Assembly: GCF_000277405.1 (NCBI RefSeq)
Contig: NC_017741.1
Coordinates: forward strand, 1,550,001 to 1,614,000
DNA: 64,000 nt
Source of the DNA: Helicobacter pylori Shi112
GTDB lineage: Bacteria > Campylobacterota > Campylobacteria > Campylobacterales > Helicobacteraceae
Reading direction: 5' to 3'
Shown here: piece by piece, positions 6,981-16,177 of the stretch
How the letters are laid out: the number at the start of each line of letters is the position of its first letter
Numbering within the stretch: position 1 is the stretch's first letter
Translations under genes and position numbers: made by a program
The notes under the pieces: model-generated
Told to the model about the DNA's origin: nothing
The model's database searches: none
The model's input: only the letters and a program-made list of their open reading frames with translations

Positions 6981-9620
6981 ATGTTTAGAAATAAATTTCG
7001 TATCGTGTTTGTCTCTTGTATTGTCGCTAGCAGTTTGCAAGCTGAAGAAAAAACCCACACTTTGGGTAAGGTAACCACTAAGGGTGAAAAGACTTTTGAA
7101 TACAACAATAAAATGTATATTGAAAGAAAAGAGCTCCAACAACGCCAAAGCAACCAAATCCGTGATATTTTTAGGACCAGAGCGGATGTGAATGTGGCCA
7201 GTGGAGGCTTGATGGCGCAAAAGATCTATGTTAGGGGGATTGAGAGCCGTGTCTTAAGGGTAACGATAGATGGCGTCGCCCAAAATGGTAACATTTTCCA
7301 CCATGACGCTAACACCGTGATCGATCCTAATATGATTAAAGAAGTGGAAGTGATTAAGGGGGCAGCGAACGCTTCAGCAGGCCCTGGTGCGGTGGCGGGT
7401 AAATTGTCTTTCACCACGATTGACGCTAACGACTTCTTAAGAAAGAATCAAACTTATGGGGCTAAAGCGGAAGCGGCCTTTTATACCAACTTCGGATATC
7501 GCATGAACGCTACGGCGGCCTATCGTGGTAAAAATTGGGACATTCTCGCTTATTACAACCATCAAAATATTTTTTACTATAGAGATGGGAACAACGCTTT
7601 TAGGAATCTCTTCCACCCTAACTACGATTTACAAGATCCAAGCAATAGCGAAATGAGCGTAGGGACTCCGAGCGAAGTCAATAGCGTTTTAGCTAAAATC
7701 AATGGCTATATCAACGAAACCGATAGCATCAGCGTGAGCTACAACCTCACACGAGACAATTCTACAAGGCTTTTACGCCCTAACACCACTTCAGCGCTCT
7801 CTAAAGCTAACGACCCAGGAAGCCAGCCAGCCCCCTTTGTGATTGACTTTGGGAAAGAATTAGCCCATACGATCAACTTCAACCACAATTTGAGCCTGAA
7901 ATACAAGCATGAAGGCGGCCCTAATTTTAACCAGCCGCACGTTGAATCCACCGCCTTTTTAGGGGTAAGGGGGGGGAATTACAACCCTGTGGTGAATCCC
8001 TTCGCTTACAATTCTAACGAGCCAGCCAACCCGGATTATATCCCTGAAGTTAAGGAGTGGTGTAATAACCCGGACAATATCAGCCAATGCACGCAAGGGG
8101 CTATCAGGCCTTCTAATGGAGGGTATCAAATAGGCTATGGCGCGCCTAACTCTATTAGTTGGCAAGGGGATAGCGATTCTAGTGGAGGGGCGCAAGCAGG
8201 GTATGGGCAGCTTAACGCTACTATGCTTTCTACAAGCGCGAATGTTTATCATGGGCTTGTCCCTAAAAATCCCGATTATGACATGACCCCCCCTAACGCT
8301 CAAAACCCTAGTGCAAACGATTGGACTTTAGGGAATGCGGACGCTGAGGGGACTTTAGCCAGAAGGATTTTTCTAATCAACTCGGGCGTTAATTTTAAAG
8401 TAACCCACCCCATTAGCGAAGATTATGGGAATGTGTTTGAATACGGCATGATTTATCAAAACCTGAGCGTTTTCTCTGGATTAGATAAAGGCAAAAACGG
8501 CTATTATAAAAACAATATTGATCCTAACGACCCTAATGGGCCGGGCTTGCCTTACCGCCATTACTACACTGATCAAAGCTCTCAATACCCTCAAAATCTA
8601 AACACGCCTAACCCGCTCTATCGTAACATGCCCCAAAATTCGCATGCGATCGGGAATATCATCGGTGGGTTCATGCAAGCAAACTACAATATTTTAAGCA
8701 ATGTGATCGTGGGTGCGGGAACTCGTTATGATATTTACACCTTGCTAGACAAAAACGGCCGCACGCATGTAACTTCTGGTTTCTCGCCTTCTGCAACCGT
8801 GCTTTATAACCCCATTGAAAGCATTGGCTTGAAAGTGAGTTATGCGTATGTAACTAAGGGGGCTTTGCCTGGCGATGGCGTTTTGATGCGCGATCCTACG
8901 GTGATTTATCAAAGGAACTTGCGCCCTGCGATCGGTCAAAATGTGGAATTCAATGTGGATTACAACAGCAAGTATTTCAATGTGCGTGGGGCAGCGTTCT
9001 ATCAAGTCATCAATAACTTCATCAACAGCTACGGGCAAGACACTTCTAAAAACGGAGGGGGTAATGCGACCGCAAAAAACATGTCAGGGAATTTACCCGA
9101 AACCATTAATATCTATGGTTACGAAGTTTCAGGGAATGTGAGGTATAAGAATTTCTTAGGGACTTTCTCAGTGGCTCGCTCTTGGCCAACGGCTAGAGGG
9201 CATTTATTAGCGGACACTTACGCTCTAGCTGCAACGACTGGGAATGTGTTTATCCTAAAAGCCGATTATGATATTCGCAGATGGGGGCTTACTTTAACTT
9301 GGCTCTCACGCTTTGTAACTAACATGTATTATGAGGGCTATTCTATCTATTACCCGCAATACGGCTTGATAAAAATCCATAAACCCGGGTATGGCGTGCA
9401 TAATGTCTTTATCAATTGGACTCCTCCTTCTAAAAGGTGGCAGGGTTTGAGGATTTCAGCCGTGTTTAACAATATCTTAAACAAGCAATATGTGGATCAA
9501 ACTTCTGTGTTTCAAGCGAGCGCGGACGCTCCAGCGAGCGATATGATCCCCAAAGGCAAGCGCATGGCGCTCCCTGCCCCTGGATTTAACGCGCGTTTTG
9601 AGGTATCCTATCAGTTCTAA
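6981..9620 (+). CDS. frpB4: TonB-dependent outer membrane receptor FrpB4 (nickel-regulated)
   Basis: An 879-residue TonB-dependent receptor. A signal peptide ending near SSLQAEE is followed by a plug domain (about residues 45-160, with YVRGIESRVLRVTIDGVAQN) and a large beta-barrel ending in an aromatic residue (FEVSYQF), the outer-membrane insertion signal. FrpB4 is reported to be NikR-regulated and is implicated in metal uptake, probably nickel or a nickel chelate. The gene contains a G8 run at 7969-7976 (in frame here) that could slip. A palindrome terminator follows at once. Corresponds to HP1512. Confidence 0.9.
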   Translation: MFRNKFRIVFVSCIVASSLQAEEKTHTLGKVTTKGEKTFEYNNKMYIERKELQQRQSNQIRDIFRTRADVNVASGGLMAQKIYVRGIESRVLRVTIDGVAQNGNIFHHDANTVIDPNMIKEVEVIKGAANASAGPGAVAGKLSFTTIDANDFLRKNQTYGAKAEAAFYTNFGYRMNATAAYRGKNWDILAYYNHQNIFYYRDGNNAFRNLFHPNYDLQDPSNSEMSVGTPSEVNSVLAKINGYINETDSISVSYNLTRDNSTRLLRPNTTSALSKANDPGSQPAPFVIDFGKELAHTINFNHNLSLKYKHEGGPNFNQPHVESTAFLGVRGGNYNPVVNPFAYNSNEPANPDYIPEVKEWCNNPDNISQCTQGAIRPSNGGYQIGYGAPNSISWQGDSDSSGGAQAGYGQLNATMLSTSANVYHGLVPKNPDYDMTPPNAQNPSANDWTLGNADAEGTLARRIFLINSGVNFKVTHPISEDYGNVFEYGMIYQNLSVFSGLDKGKNGYYKNNIDPNDPNGPGLPYRHYYTDQSSQYPQNLNTPNPLYRNMPQNSHAIGNIIGGFMQANYNILSNVIVGAGTRYDIYTLLDKNGRTHVTSGFSPSATVLYNPIESIGLKVSYAYVTKGALPGDGVLMRDPTVIYQRNLRPAIGQNVEFNVDYNSKYFNVRGAAFYQVINNFINSYGQDTSKNGGGNATAKNMSGNLPETINIYGYEVSGNVRYKNFLGTFSVARSWPTARGHLLADTYALAATTGNVFILKADYDIRRWGLTLTWLSRFVTNMYYEGYSIYYPQYGLIKIHKPGYGVHNVFINWTPPSKRWQGLRISAVFNNILNKQYVDQTSVFQASADAPASDMIPKGKRMALPAPGFNARFEVSYQF

Positions 9621-9624
9621 AATT

Positions 9625-9648
9625 AAAGAAATCCTAGGATTTCTTTTT
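9625..9648. terminator. Terminator after frpB4
   Basis: A perfect palindrome with 10-base arms (AAAGAAATCC and GGATTTCTTT, separated by TA) starts five bases after the frpB4 stop and runs into five Ts on the plus strand. It can also fold on the minus strand, where it would stop a transcript coming from the small ORF beyond it. Confidence 0.8.
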
Positions 9649-9671
9649 GAATTTTGAACATGGAAACAAGC

Positions 9672-9767
9672 ATGAATAAGCCCTATAGAAACCGCCAAAC
9701 TCTATGGAAAAAGTTCCGCTCACTCAATAAACTCATTAAGATACTCTTAAGGATTTTAAAAAAGTAG
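9672..9767 (+). CDS. Possible small cationic amphipathic peptide (Aap-type toxin candidate)
   Basis: A 31-residue frame, MNKPYRNRQTLWKKFRSLNK followed by LIKILLRILKK. It is strongly basic, with alternating hydrophobic and Lys/Arg residues and a tryptophan, the style of the H. pylori Aap membrane toxins. An in-frame ATG at 9660 would add METS. The ribosome site is weak (GGAA). The AT-rich DNA downstream has no other use before selA. I do not see a clear antisense TATAAT inside the ORF, which the AapA/IsoA loci have. The reading as a type I toxin is inference only. Confidence 0.35.
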   Translation: MNKPYRNRQTLWKKFRSLNKLIKILLRILKK

Positions 9768-9846
9768 TTTTATCAAAAATTTAGCGAGTTTAGTTTAAGA
9801 TAACGCTTTATTTTAACTCTCAAAAAGGAATCAAACGCACTCCACT

Positions 9847-11007
9847 ATGGCTAAAGAAACGCTCCCAATAACCCCGGATCTTTTGAAAAGCCCTTATCAA
9901 AAAATCATCAATGCGAGCACGAGCGTTTTTGATGAAAACCATGGGCGATCGTTTTTTAGCGCGCAATTTTATGAAACAATTGAACCTTATTTAAAAGAAG
10001 TTTTAACCCATCCCATTGATTTAGAATGCGATTTAAACACCGCTAAAAAAAAGAACCGCTTAACCCCTTTAAAAAAGCTTTTCAAAGCGTGTTTTGACAC
10101 CGAAGAAATTTTGGTTGTCAATAACAACACCAGCGCGATATTTCTCATTGCTAACGCTTTAGCGCAAGAAAAAGAAATCGTTGTTTCTTATGGCGAATTA
10201 GTGGGGGGGGATTTTAACCTTAAAGACATTTTGTTAAGTAGTGGGGCCAGGCTGCATTTAGTGGGAAACACCAATCGCGCTTATTTAAGGGATTACCGCT
10301 TAGCCTTGAATGAAAACAGCAAAATGCTATTTAAAACCCACAACCCCCATTTTAAAAAAGACACGCCCTTTAAAGATTTACAAACTCTAGCTAAAGAGCA
10401 TGATCTCATTGATTATTACAATTTAGGGGATGTGGATTTGTTAAACAGAGCGGCTTTAGAAGAAATTTTAGCTCTCAAACCATCGCTTTTAAGCTTTAGC
10501 GCAGATAAACTCTTTAACAGCGCGCAAGCGGGCATTATTATGGGGCAAAAAGAATGGGTTGAAGCGTTAAAAAACCACCCCCTTTATAGAGCCTTAAGGG
10601 TGGGTAAAATCACGCTCACCTTGCTTTTTCACAGCCTAAAAGCATGGGCAAGTCATCAAGAAGACATTACAATTCATGCGTTATTGAACCAAACTAAAGA
10701 CGCATTATTGCAAAAAGCCCTCAAACTCTACGCCCTTTTAAAGCCTTTAGAATTGAATGTGAGCATAGCCTCTAGCTTTTCTAAAATAGGGAATTTGCCC
10801 GATAGAGAATTAGAATCCTTTTGCGTGAAAATCCAGCCCAAAAACACCCGCGCTTTAAATGGTGAGAAACTTTATTTAAAGCTTTTTCAAAAAGGCATTA
10901 TCGCAAGGATTTCATGCGAATTTGTATGCTTGGAAGTCTTTAGCCTGAATGAAAAAGATTTTGAAAAAATCGCTCTAATCTTAGCAGAAATTCTTAACAA
11001 AGCTTAA
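9847..11007 (+). CDS. selA: SelA-like PLP-dependent protein
   Basis: A 386-residue member of the SelA (seryl-tRNA-Sec selenium transferase) fold-type I PLP family. The PLP lysine is in [17 protein letters not shown], matching the bacterial SelA motif, and the cofactor-binding region precedes it. It is shorter than bacterial SelA (~460 aa), missing most of the N-terminal tRNA-binding part. No selB, selC or selD is seen nearby and H. pylori is not known to make selenoproteins, so the real reaction is unknown. A G8 run at 10203-10210 lies inside the frame. The nearest AAGGA is about 20 bases before the ATG. Corresponds to HP1513. Confidence 0.75.
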   Translation: MAKETLPITPDLLKSPYQKIINASTSVFDENHGRSFFSAQFYETIEPYLKEVLTHPIDLECDLNTAKKKNRLTPLKKLFKACFDTEEILVVNNNTSAIFLIANALAQEKEIVVSYGELVGGDFNLKDILLSSGARLHLVGNTNRAYLRDYRLALNENSKMLFKTHNPHFKKDTPFKDLQTLAKEHDLIDYYNLGDVDLLNRAALEEILALKPSLLSFSADKLFNSAQAGIIMGQKEWVEALKNHPLYRALRVGKITLTLLFHSLKAWASHQEDITIHALLNQTKDALLQKALKLYALLKPLELNVSIASSFSKIGNLPDRELESFCVKIQPKNTRALNGEKLYLKLFQKGIIARISCEFVCLEVFSLNEKDFEKIALILAEILNKA

Positions 11008-11015
11008 AAATTCGC

Positions 11016-11021
11016 TATAAT
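11016..11021 (+). promoter_or_regulatory. -10 element of nusA promoter
   Basis: TATAAT starts nine bases after the selA stop codon, about 75 bases before the nusA ATG. It gives nusA its own transcript with a leader of about 66 bases. Confidence 0.6.
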
Positions 11022-11094
11022 AAAATTCCTTTTAAACGCGCCATACCCCCCACAAATAGAGAATGATAGAAAATAAATTTAAAGGAACTTAAGA

Positions 11095-12282
11095 ATGGAA
11101 AAAATCAGCGATCTTATAGAATGCATTGCGTATGAAAAAAATTTGCCTAAAGAGATGATTTCAAAAGTGATTCAAGGCTGTTTGTTAAAAATGGCGCAAA
11201 ATGAATTAGACCCCCTAGCGCGCTACTTGGTGGTTGAAGAAAACAAGCAGCTCCAGCTTATCCAGTTGGTAGAAGTTTTAGAAGATAATGATGAAAGATT
11301 GATTAACGACCCTTCTAAATACATCAGCTTGTCTAAAGCCAAAGAAATGGATCCAAGCGTTAAGATTAAAGACGAATTGTCTTACAGCTTGAGTTTGGAG
11401 AGCATGAAGCAAGGAGCGATCAACCGCCTTTTTAAAGATTTGCAATACCAGTTAGAAAAAGCGTTAGAAGACAGCCACTTTGAAGCGTTTCAAAAGCGTC
11501 TTAACAGCGTTTTAATGGGGCAAGTGATTTTAGTGGATAACAATCAAAACACTTTTATTGAGATTGAGCAGCAATTTCAAGGCGTTCTTTCCATGCGCCA
11601 TCGCATCAAGGGCGAGAGTTTTAAAGTAGGCGATAGCCTTAAAGCGGTTTTAACGCAAGTCAAACGCACGAAAAAGGGTTTATTATTAGAGCTGAGCCGC
11701 ACCACCCCTAAAATGCTTGAAGCTTTATTGGAATTGGAAGTCCCTGAAATTAAAGATAAAGAAATTGAAATCATCCATTGCGCGCGAATCCCAGGCAACA
11801 GAGCGAAAGTGAGCTTTTTTTCCCATAACGCTAGGATTGATCCCATAGGCGCGGCTGTGGGGGTTAAGGGCGTGCGCATTAATGCGATCAGTAACGAACT
11901 GAATAAAGAAAATATTGATTGCATAGAGTATTCTAATGTGCCTGAAATTTATATCACTCTCGCGCTCGCTCCAGCCAAAATTTTAAGCGTTGAAATTAAA
12001 AAAATCCCTATAGAAGAATTGAGCGCTGAAGAAAAAGAGTCCATTCAAGAGCGTTTTATTGTCAATAACCATTTGCAAAAGGCTAAAGTGCGTTTATTAG
12101 ACATTGAAAAATCTAAAGCTATCGGTAAAGGCGGGGTGAATGTGTGCTTAGCGTCCATGCTTACAGGCTATCACATAGAGTTTGAAACCATTCCTAGCGT
12201 CAAAGAAAACGCAGAAAATGAAAGCGAAAAAGAAACGCAAAAAGTAGGGGTAGAAGCTTTAGAGTCTTTGTTTAAGAATTAA
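11095..12282 (+). CDS. nusA: Transcription termination/antitermination factor NusA
   Basis: A 395-residue NusA with the expected order: N-terminal RNA-polymerase-binding domain (about 1-125), S1 domain (about 130-200, MGQVILVDNNQNTFIEIEQ) and two KH domains, including the signatures IDPIGAAVGVKGVRINAI and IGKGGVNVCLASMLTGYHIE. It lacks the C-terminal acidic repeats of enterobacterial NusA, as is usual in this phylum. A ribosome site (AAGGAA) precedes the ATG. It acts on elongating RNA polymerase at pauses, hairpin terminators and rRNA operons. Corresponds to HP1514. Confidence 0.93.
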   Translation: MEKISDLIECIAYEKNLPKEMISKVIQGCLLKMAQNELDPLARYLVVEENKQLQLIQLVEVLEDNDERLINDPSKYISLSKAKEMDPSVKIKDELSYSLSLESMKQGAINRLFKDLQYQLEKALEDSHFEAFQKRLNSVLMGQVILVDNNQNTFIEIEQQFQGVLSMRHRIKGESFKVGDSLKAVLTQVKRTKKGLLLELSRTTPKMLEALLELEVPEIKDKEIEIIHCARIPGNRAKVSFFSHNARIDPIGAAVGVKGVRINAISNELNKENIDCIEYSNVPEIYITLALAPAKILSVEIKKIPIEELSAEEKESIQERFIVNNHLQKAKVRLLDIEKSKAIGKGGVNVCLASMLTGYHIEFETIPSVKENAENESEKETQKVGVEALESLFKN

Positions 12283-12360
12283 GGGTATCTAAAATTCAAT
12301 CTCTAAAAAAGTTTTTAAATGAGTGGTTTGCAGCTTTTATAAAAATCGTTTTTGTAAGGT

Positions 12361-12366
12361 TAGGAT
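12361..12366 (+). promoter_or_regulatory. -10 element of an Aap-like transcript
   Basis: TAGGAT lies seven bases before the first base of a 5' stem-loop. The same TAGGAT hexamer stands at the same distance from the stem in the intact aapA locus at 31486-31491. This is a main reason for treating the two loci as related. Confidence 0.45.
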
Positions 12367-12371
12367 ACAAT

Positions 12372-12432
12372 CACCCCCTAGTTTTTGCTAGAGATTAGGG
12401 GGGTAATCACCTTCAAAGGATTGTCCAAAAAA
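12372..12432 (-). ncRNA. IsoA-like antisense RNA candidate
   Basis: On the minus strand a consensus TATAAT (12439-12444 read in reverse) would start an RNA near 12432. It would cover the ribosome-site region and the 5' stem-loop of the Aap-like transcript. The tail after the stem (GGGGGTGATTG) resembles that of the IsoA candidate at 31.5 kb (GGGGCGTGATG). Strand, start and length are inferred from this pattern. Confidence 0.45.
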
Positions 12433-12527
12433 GCTCGTATTATATTTAAAAATACTTTTTTAAGTATAGGGTTAAAACCGTTGTTAAAAAACCCATTAAA
12501 GGTTTCCCCTATTTAAGGGGTTTTTCT
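12373..12527 (+). ncRNA. Degenerate AapA-like toxin transcript
   Basis: The predicted transcript opens with a stem-loop (CCCCCTA 12374-12380, TAGGGGG 12396-12402), passes a ribosome-site-like AAAGGA (12415-12420) and ends at a terminator hairpin CCCCT/AGGGG followed by five Ts (12509-12527). The layout is that of the aapA gene at 31.5 kb. The reading frame after AAAGGA gives about 31 hydrophobic and basic residues (KKARIIFKNTFLSIGLKPLL) ending at 12516. The only start is a TTG touching AAAGGA, too close to use. The toxin is therefore probably silent in this strain. The 3' end is antisense to the last codons of the type IIG gene. Confidence 0.45.
12485..12511 (-). terminator. Terminator after the type IIG R-M gene
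   Basis: On the minus strand AAACC...GGGTTT folds directly after the TAG stop and leads into a run of six Ts. A second hairpin on the other strand here ends the Aap-like transcript, so the site is shared by two convergent transcripts. Confidence 0.5.
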
Positions 12528-15500
12528 TGCCCCTCTTCAATGGTTTTAATTTCTTCATCGGTGAGGTTGTAGATCTGATAGACTAAGGCGTCAATTTCTT
12601 TTTCTAATTTTTGGGTGTTGGCTTTAGGGTCTTTTTCTTTTAGCGCTAAAATCTTATCCACTAAAGCGATAATTCTGTCTGCTGTAGGTTGGTTTGATTT
12701 TTCAAGTTCAAACATTGGCAGTTTTTCTAAGTTACCTTTATTTAATCCAAGATAGCCTCCTGACATATGTTTGTCTTTAAAGTTTTCTCTTGCATACCAA
12801 CTCATAAAACTACTATTCAAAACCCCCAAAATAAGTAATGGATTGATACCACAAAAATCGTATATGGCATATATTCCAACGCCTAGGGCTAATGGAGTTT
12901 TTGTGTAATATGCTTCTATAACTTTAGTCATACCGGCGATAACTATTTTTTCATTAGTCCAAAAATCAATTTTTGTTTTAGCAACTGGAACCTTTATTGA
13001 AATATGTGGATATTTGAAGCATTTTCTCATATATGGAACTCTTGATGTATCACAAACATATTTATCTATAGATCCACTTACAGCAAACGGAATTGAATCT
13101 TGTTGAGAACCACTTTGAATATAACTAAAAATTTTTTGAGCTTCAAATCCTGTTGTTCCTGATTGAAATTTTAAACCATATTGTGCCATTGTGATAAAAC
13201 GGAGATTAGCAATACTTAGCGTTCTTTCCTTTAGGTTGTTATCACTTAAATCATCTTGGCTTTCTATATAATATTCAGAATATACAGAATTGTTTTTTCC
13301 AATCAATAAAATTGGGTAAACTGATGCACTTTCAAATGTCTTTATATACGATACATCTACAATACTTCTGATCTTGTTTTCTGACTTTAATTTCTCAAAA
13401 ATTGGTCTCCCATATTCTGTTGAAGTGAATTTGTTTGGGATAATCCAAGCAAAATTAGATACTTTTTGTAACCGAAGTCCCATTAAGATAAACAATATAA
13501 AAATATCATATGAACCACTAACTTCACGATATATCTGTCTATATTTCTCTTTAGTAACAGAATTATTTTTACTCAATTCACGAGTATTTATATAAGGCGG
13601 ATTCCCAATGATGCAATCAAAGCCTAAAAAATCCCCCTCATCGTTCAACACTTCAGGGAATTCAAAGCGCCATTCAAGGGTTTTGGAATTTTTTAGATTT
13701 TCTAGCGTTTCATAGCATTCTTTGATTTTAATGAGTAGTCTGTTCGCTTCAACGCCTATGGGGCTTGGTTGCTTTTTTGTCAGTGTAGGATTAAATCTAT
13801 AGTTATTTTTCCTTGCGATCTTTAGCATTTCCATGCCAAAAGCTGCGCTAATATCAAAAATCCCATCGCCGTATTCACTTATAAAAGCCTTGAGCGTTTC
13901 TTTAAGGTGTTTGTTTGCTTGGTGTTGCTCGATAAAATAGTTGATGATAAGGGATTTGAGTTTAGCGATATTTTGTAAGATTTTAGCTTTTTCTCCTAAA
14001 CCTTCTTTATAGAACATTACAGAATTTTTGTATTCTTTGATTTCGGCTTTGAGATTTTTAGAAAACTCTAGCGTCTGTCCTATGGTGAGCTTAGAATTTA
14101 AGGGGAAGTTAAAGATCAAGCTGTTACCGCACTTAATGTTAATATCAATGTTGGGGAGGGTTTCAAGCGCGTTAGTGTTTTTGCCCTCTTCAAAAATATA
14201 ATAGCTGTATTTTAAAAGCTCTATCCATAGCCTGAGCTTGGTGATTTCGCAAGAATTGGGGTTAATATCCACGCCAAAAAGGCAGTTTTCAATGATGGAT
14301 TTTTTAAGTTCAAAAAGTTCTTTTTGGATGTGGTGGTGGGGGTCGTTTTCGCTATGCGCTTTGGTGTAGTTAAAGATTTCACCCGTTTGCGTGTAATGAA
14401 TGATGATTTCATCGTTTTCTAATCTGAGAGAGTGGCGATACAAGGAAGTAATAAGCTCTAGCTCATAAGCAATCCACACCATTTCATTGAGCGCTGAAAC
14501 CAAGAAATGCCCGCTCCCCACCGCCGGATCGCAAATGCGTAAAGTGAGAAGAAGTTGCAAGTATTCTTTGCGTTTATCCTTTTTATAGCTTTTGAGGTAA
14601 TTTTTTAATTCTTCTAAATCTTCACATTCTATATTATATTTTTGATTGAATTTATCCAACACGATTGGCGTGATACTCTCTTTACACATGTAGCTTGTGA
14701 TAAAGCTTGGGGTATAAAAGCTCCCCTCTTTATAGCCGTTGAGTTTTTCAAAAACAAGCCCTAAAACGCTAGGGTTAATCAAACGGCTTTCGCTGGTATC
14801 CTTATTATCTTTAATGTCTTCAAGGGTGGTGGTGAATTTATAAAAATGCAAAAATTCAAAAAGGTATTCCAGCAAGGGCAAAGGTTTTAAATCTTTTTGA
14901 TAATTTTCATGTTTTTTGAGAACGGATTTAGGGTGAATCTCTAAAGGCTCGTTATTGAGCAATTTGATTTCATGCCCATTTGATTCTAAAGGCGTTTTAT
15001 CAAACAAACTGGAATTCAAATAAGGGATTTTTCCTGAAATCTTGTCTTCTTTTTCTAAGGAACGCTCGTTATTTTTCTTGGCTAAAACTTCAAAAAAGAG
15101 GGTGTTTAGGGCGTTGAAATCTTTAAAGTTTTCTATGGTTAAAAAAGGTTCTTCAAAATGCTTGAAAGAAATTAAAAGGCTTTCTAAAAGCCGTAAAAAC
15201 AAGATGCGGTTATTCCAAGCGATGAGTAACGCCATGACTTCTTCATCGTCTAAATTATTGTATTCTTTTTTTAAAGCATCGCTTAGGGAGTTTTCGGTGC
15301 GGCTGGGCTTGATTAAAATTTTCCCTTTGTCATTTTGCTCCTCTAACCCTAAAATATAGAGCAATTCTTCATAAAAATCTTTGTTAAGCGTGTTAGCGTC
15401 AAGGGTTTTCCTTTGCTTTAAAAGGACTTCGTGGCTCAAAACTTGGTAAATCAAAGGGAGTTCTTTAGGATTATAGCTGCTCAAATTAAAGTGAGTGTAG

Positions 15501-16072
15501 CGGAGTTCGCCTTCAAAATCCTTTTTTAAATATTCCTCTAAATCGCTGTAGAATCTTTTGGTGCTAGAGTCTGTGCCTTCTTTTTTAACGCAATCTTTAT
15601 GGAGTTTTTTGATTTTTTTATCGTTTTGGAAAAGGTTGAGCAAATCCTTACAATCAAAGAGGAAAAATTCATGCGCGTTGCAAATAATGGCGTGTTTTAG
15701 GGAGTTGTTGTTTTCTATTTCTTCTAAAAAATAAAAAACCATTTGACAAAAGGCTTTACTGAGCGGGTTTTCTCTGTCTTTGGGGAATTCGTTCTTATTG
15801 TTTAGGGCTTTGGCTTCAATAAGCACCCAAGCTTCTTTACCCACATAGATCGCGCTATCCACTTTTTTATTGGTATTGCATTCATAGCCATAGGTATTTT
15901 CTAAAAACTTATTGATTTTATTTTTTTGAAATTCTTCACTCTCTTGTTTTTTTGCGTTTTCTAATAAGCTGTTTATTTCTTCTTCAAAATTTTCTATAGT
16001 TTCCTTTTTGGGTTCTTGGGGATTGTATTTTTTAATAAAATCCTTGAGCGAGATGCGAGCGAACTCAATCAT
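12509..16072 (-). CDS. Type IIG restriction-modification fusion protein
   Basis: One 1187-residue polypeptide combines nuclease, adenine methyltransferase and target recognition. Near residues 65-90 is a PD-(D/E)xK site (VDSAIYVGKEAWVLIEAK). The methyltransferase core has motif I DPAVGSGHFLVSALNE and motif IV IGNPPYINTREL. The last third is the target recognition domain, with AT-rich DNA (about 12.7-13.6 kb) unlike the rest of the gene, a sign that specificity was swapped by recombination. No separate specificity gene is needed in this class. Full length, no frameshift seen. Probably the HP1517-type gene. The recognition sequence cannot be read from the protein. Confidence 0.85.
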   Translation of the reverse strand: MIEFARISLKDFIKKYNPQEPKKETIENFEEEINSLLENAKKQESEEFQKNKINKFLENTYGYECNTNKKVDSAIYVGKEAWVLIEAKALNNKNEFPKDRENPLSKAFCQMVFYFLEEIENNNSLKHAIICNAHEFFLFDCKDLLNLFQNDKKIKKLHKDCVKKEGTDSSTKRFYSDLEEYLKKDFEGELRYTHFNLSSYNPKELPLIYQVLSHEVLLKQRKTLDANTLNKDFYEELLYILGLEEQNDKGKILIKPSRTENSLSDALKKEYNNLDDEEVMALLIAWNNRILFLRLLESLLISFKHFEEPFLTIENFKDFNALNTLFFEVLAKKNNERSLEKEDKISGKIPYLNSSLFDKTPLESNGHEIKLLNNEPLEIHPKSVLKKHENYQKDLKPLPLLEYLFEFLHFYKFTTTLEDIKDNKDTSESRLINPSVLGLVFEKLNGYKEGSFYTPSFITSYMCKESITPIVLDKFNQKYNIECEDLEELKNYLKSYKKDKRKEYLQLLLTLRICDPAVGSGHFLVSALNEMVWIAYELELITSLYRHSLRLENDEIIIHYTQTGEIFNYTKAHSENDPHHHIQKELFELKKSIIENCLFGVDINPNSCEITKLRLWIELLKYSYYIFEEGKNTNALETLPNIDINIKCGNSLIFNFPLNSKLTIGQTLEFSKNLKAEIKEYKNSVMFYKEGLGEKAKILQNIAKLKSLIINYFIEQHQANKHLKETLKAFISEYGDGIFDISAAFGMEMLKIARKNNYRFNPTLTKKQPSPIGVEANRLLIKIKECYETLENLKNSKTLEWRFEFPEVLNDEGDFLGFDCIIGNPPYINTRELSKNNSVTKEKYRQIYREVSGSYDIFILFILMGLRLQKVSNFAWIIPNKFTSTEYGRPIFEKLKSENKIRSIVDVSYIKTFESASVYPILLIGKNNSVYSEYYIESQDDLSDNNLKERTLSIANLRFITMAQYGLKFQSGTTGFEAQKIFSYIQSGSQQDSIPFAVSGSIDKYVCDTSRVPYMRKCFKYPHISIKVPVAKTKIDFWTNEKIVIAGMTKVIEAYYTKTPLALGVGIYAIYDFCGINPLLILGVLNSSFMSWYARENFKDKHMSGGYLGLNKGNLEKLPMFELEKSNQPTADRIIALVDKILALKEKDPKANTQKLEKEIDALVYQIYNLTDEEIKTIEEGQEKPLK

Positions 16073-16150
16073 AAAACGCCTTTAAAATGGGATAAAAACG
16101 ATTATAACAAAAGCGCCATGAATTTTAAATAAAACGCTTTTCTTTAAAAT

Positions 16151-16166
16151 TGTTCCATGTGAAACA
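16151..16166. other. parS-like chromosome partition site 1
   Basis: TGTTCCATGTGAAACA matches the general bacterial parS palindrome TGTTTCACGTGAAACA at 14 of 16 bases. It lies between the type IIG and type III genes, about 10 kb from the origin, where ParB/Spo0J would bind to segregate new origins. The distance and the similar second site at 21105 support the call. Confidence 0.7.
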
Positions 16167-16177
16167 TTAGGGTAACT

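Noticed and set aside
7226-9038. Several minus-strand frames inside frpB4
   Set aside because: Long opposite-strand frames come from codon bias in the receptor gene; none has a start signal or family motif.
12482-12530. Minus-strand 16-residue frame MGFLTTVLTLYLKKYF after the type IIG gene
   Set aside because: It lies in the terminator of that gene; the opposite strand gives a better explanation as an Aap-like locus.
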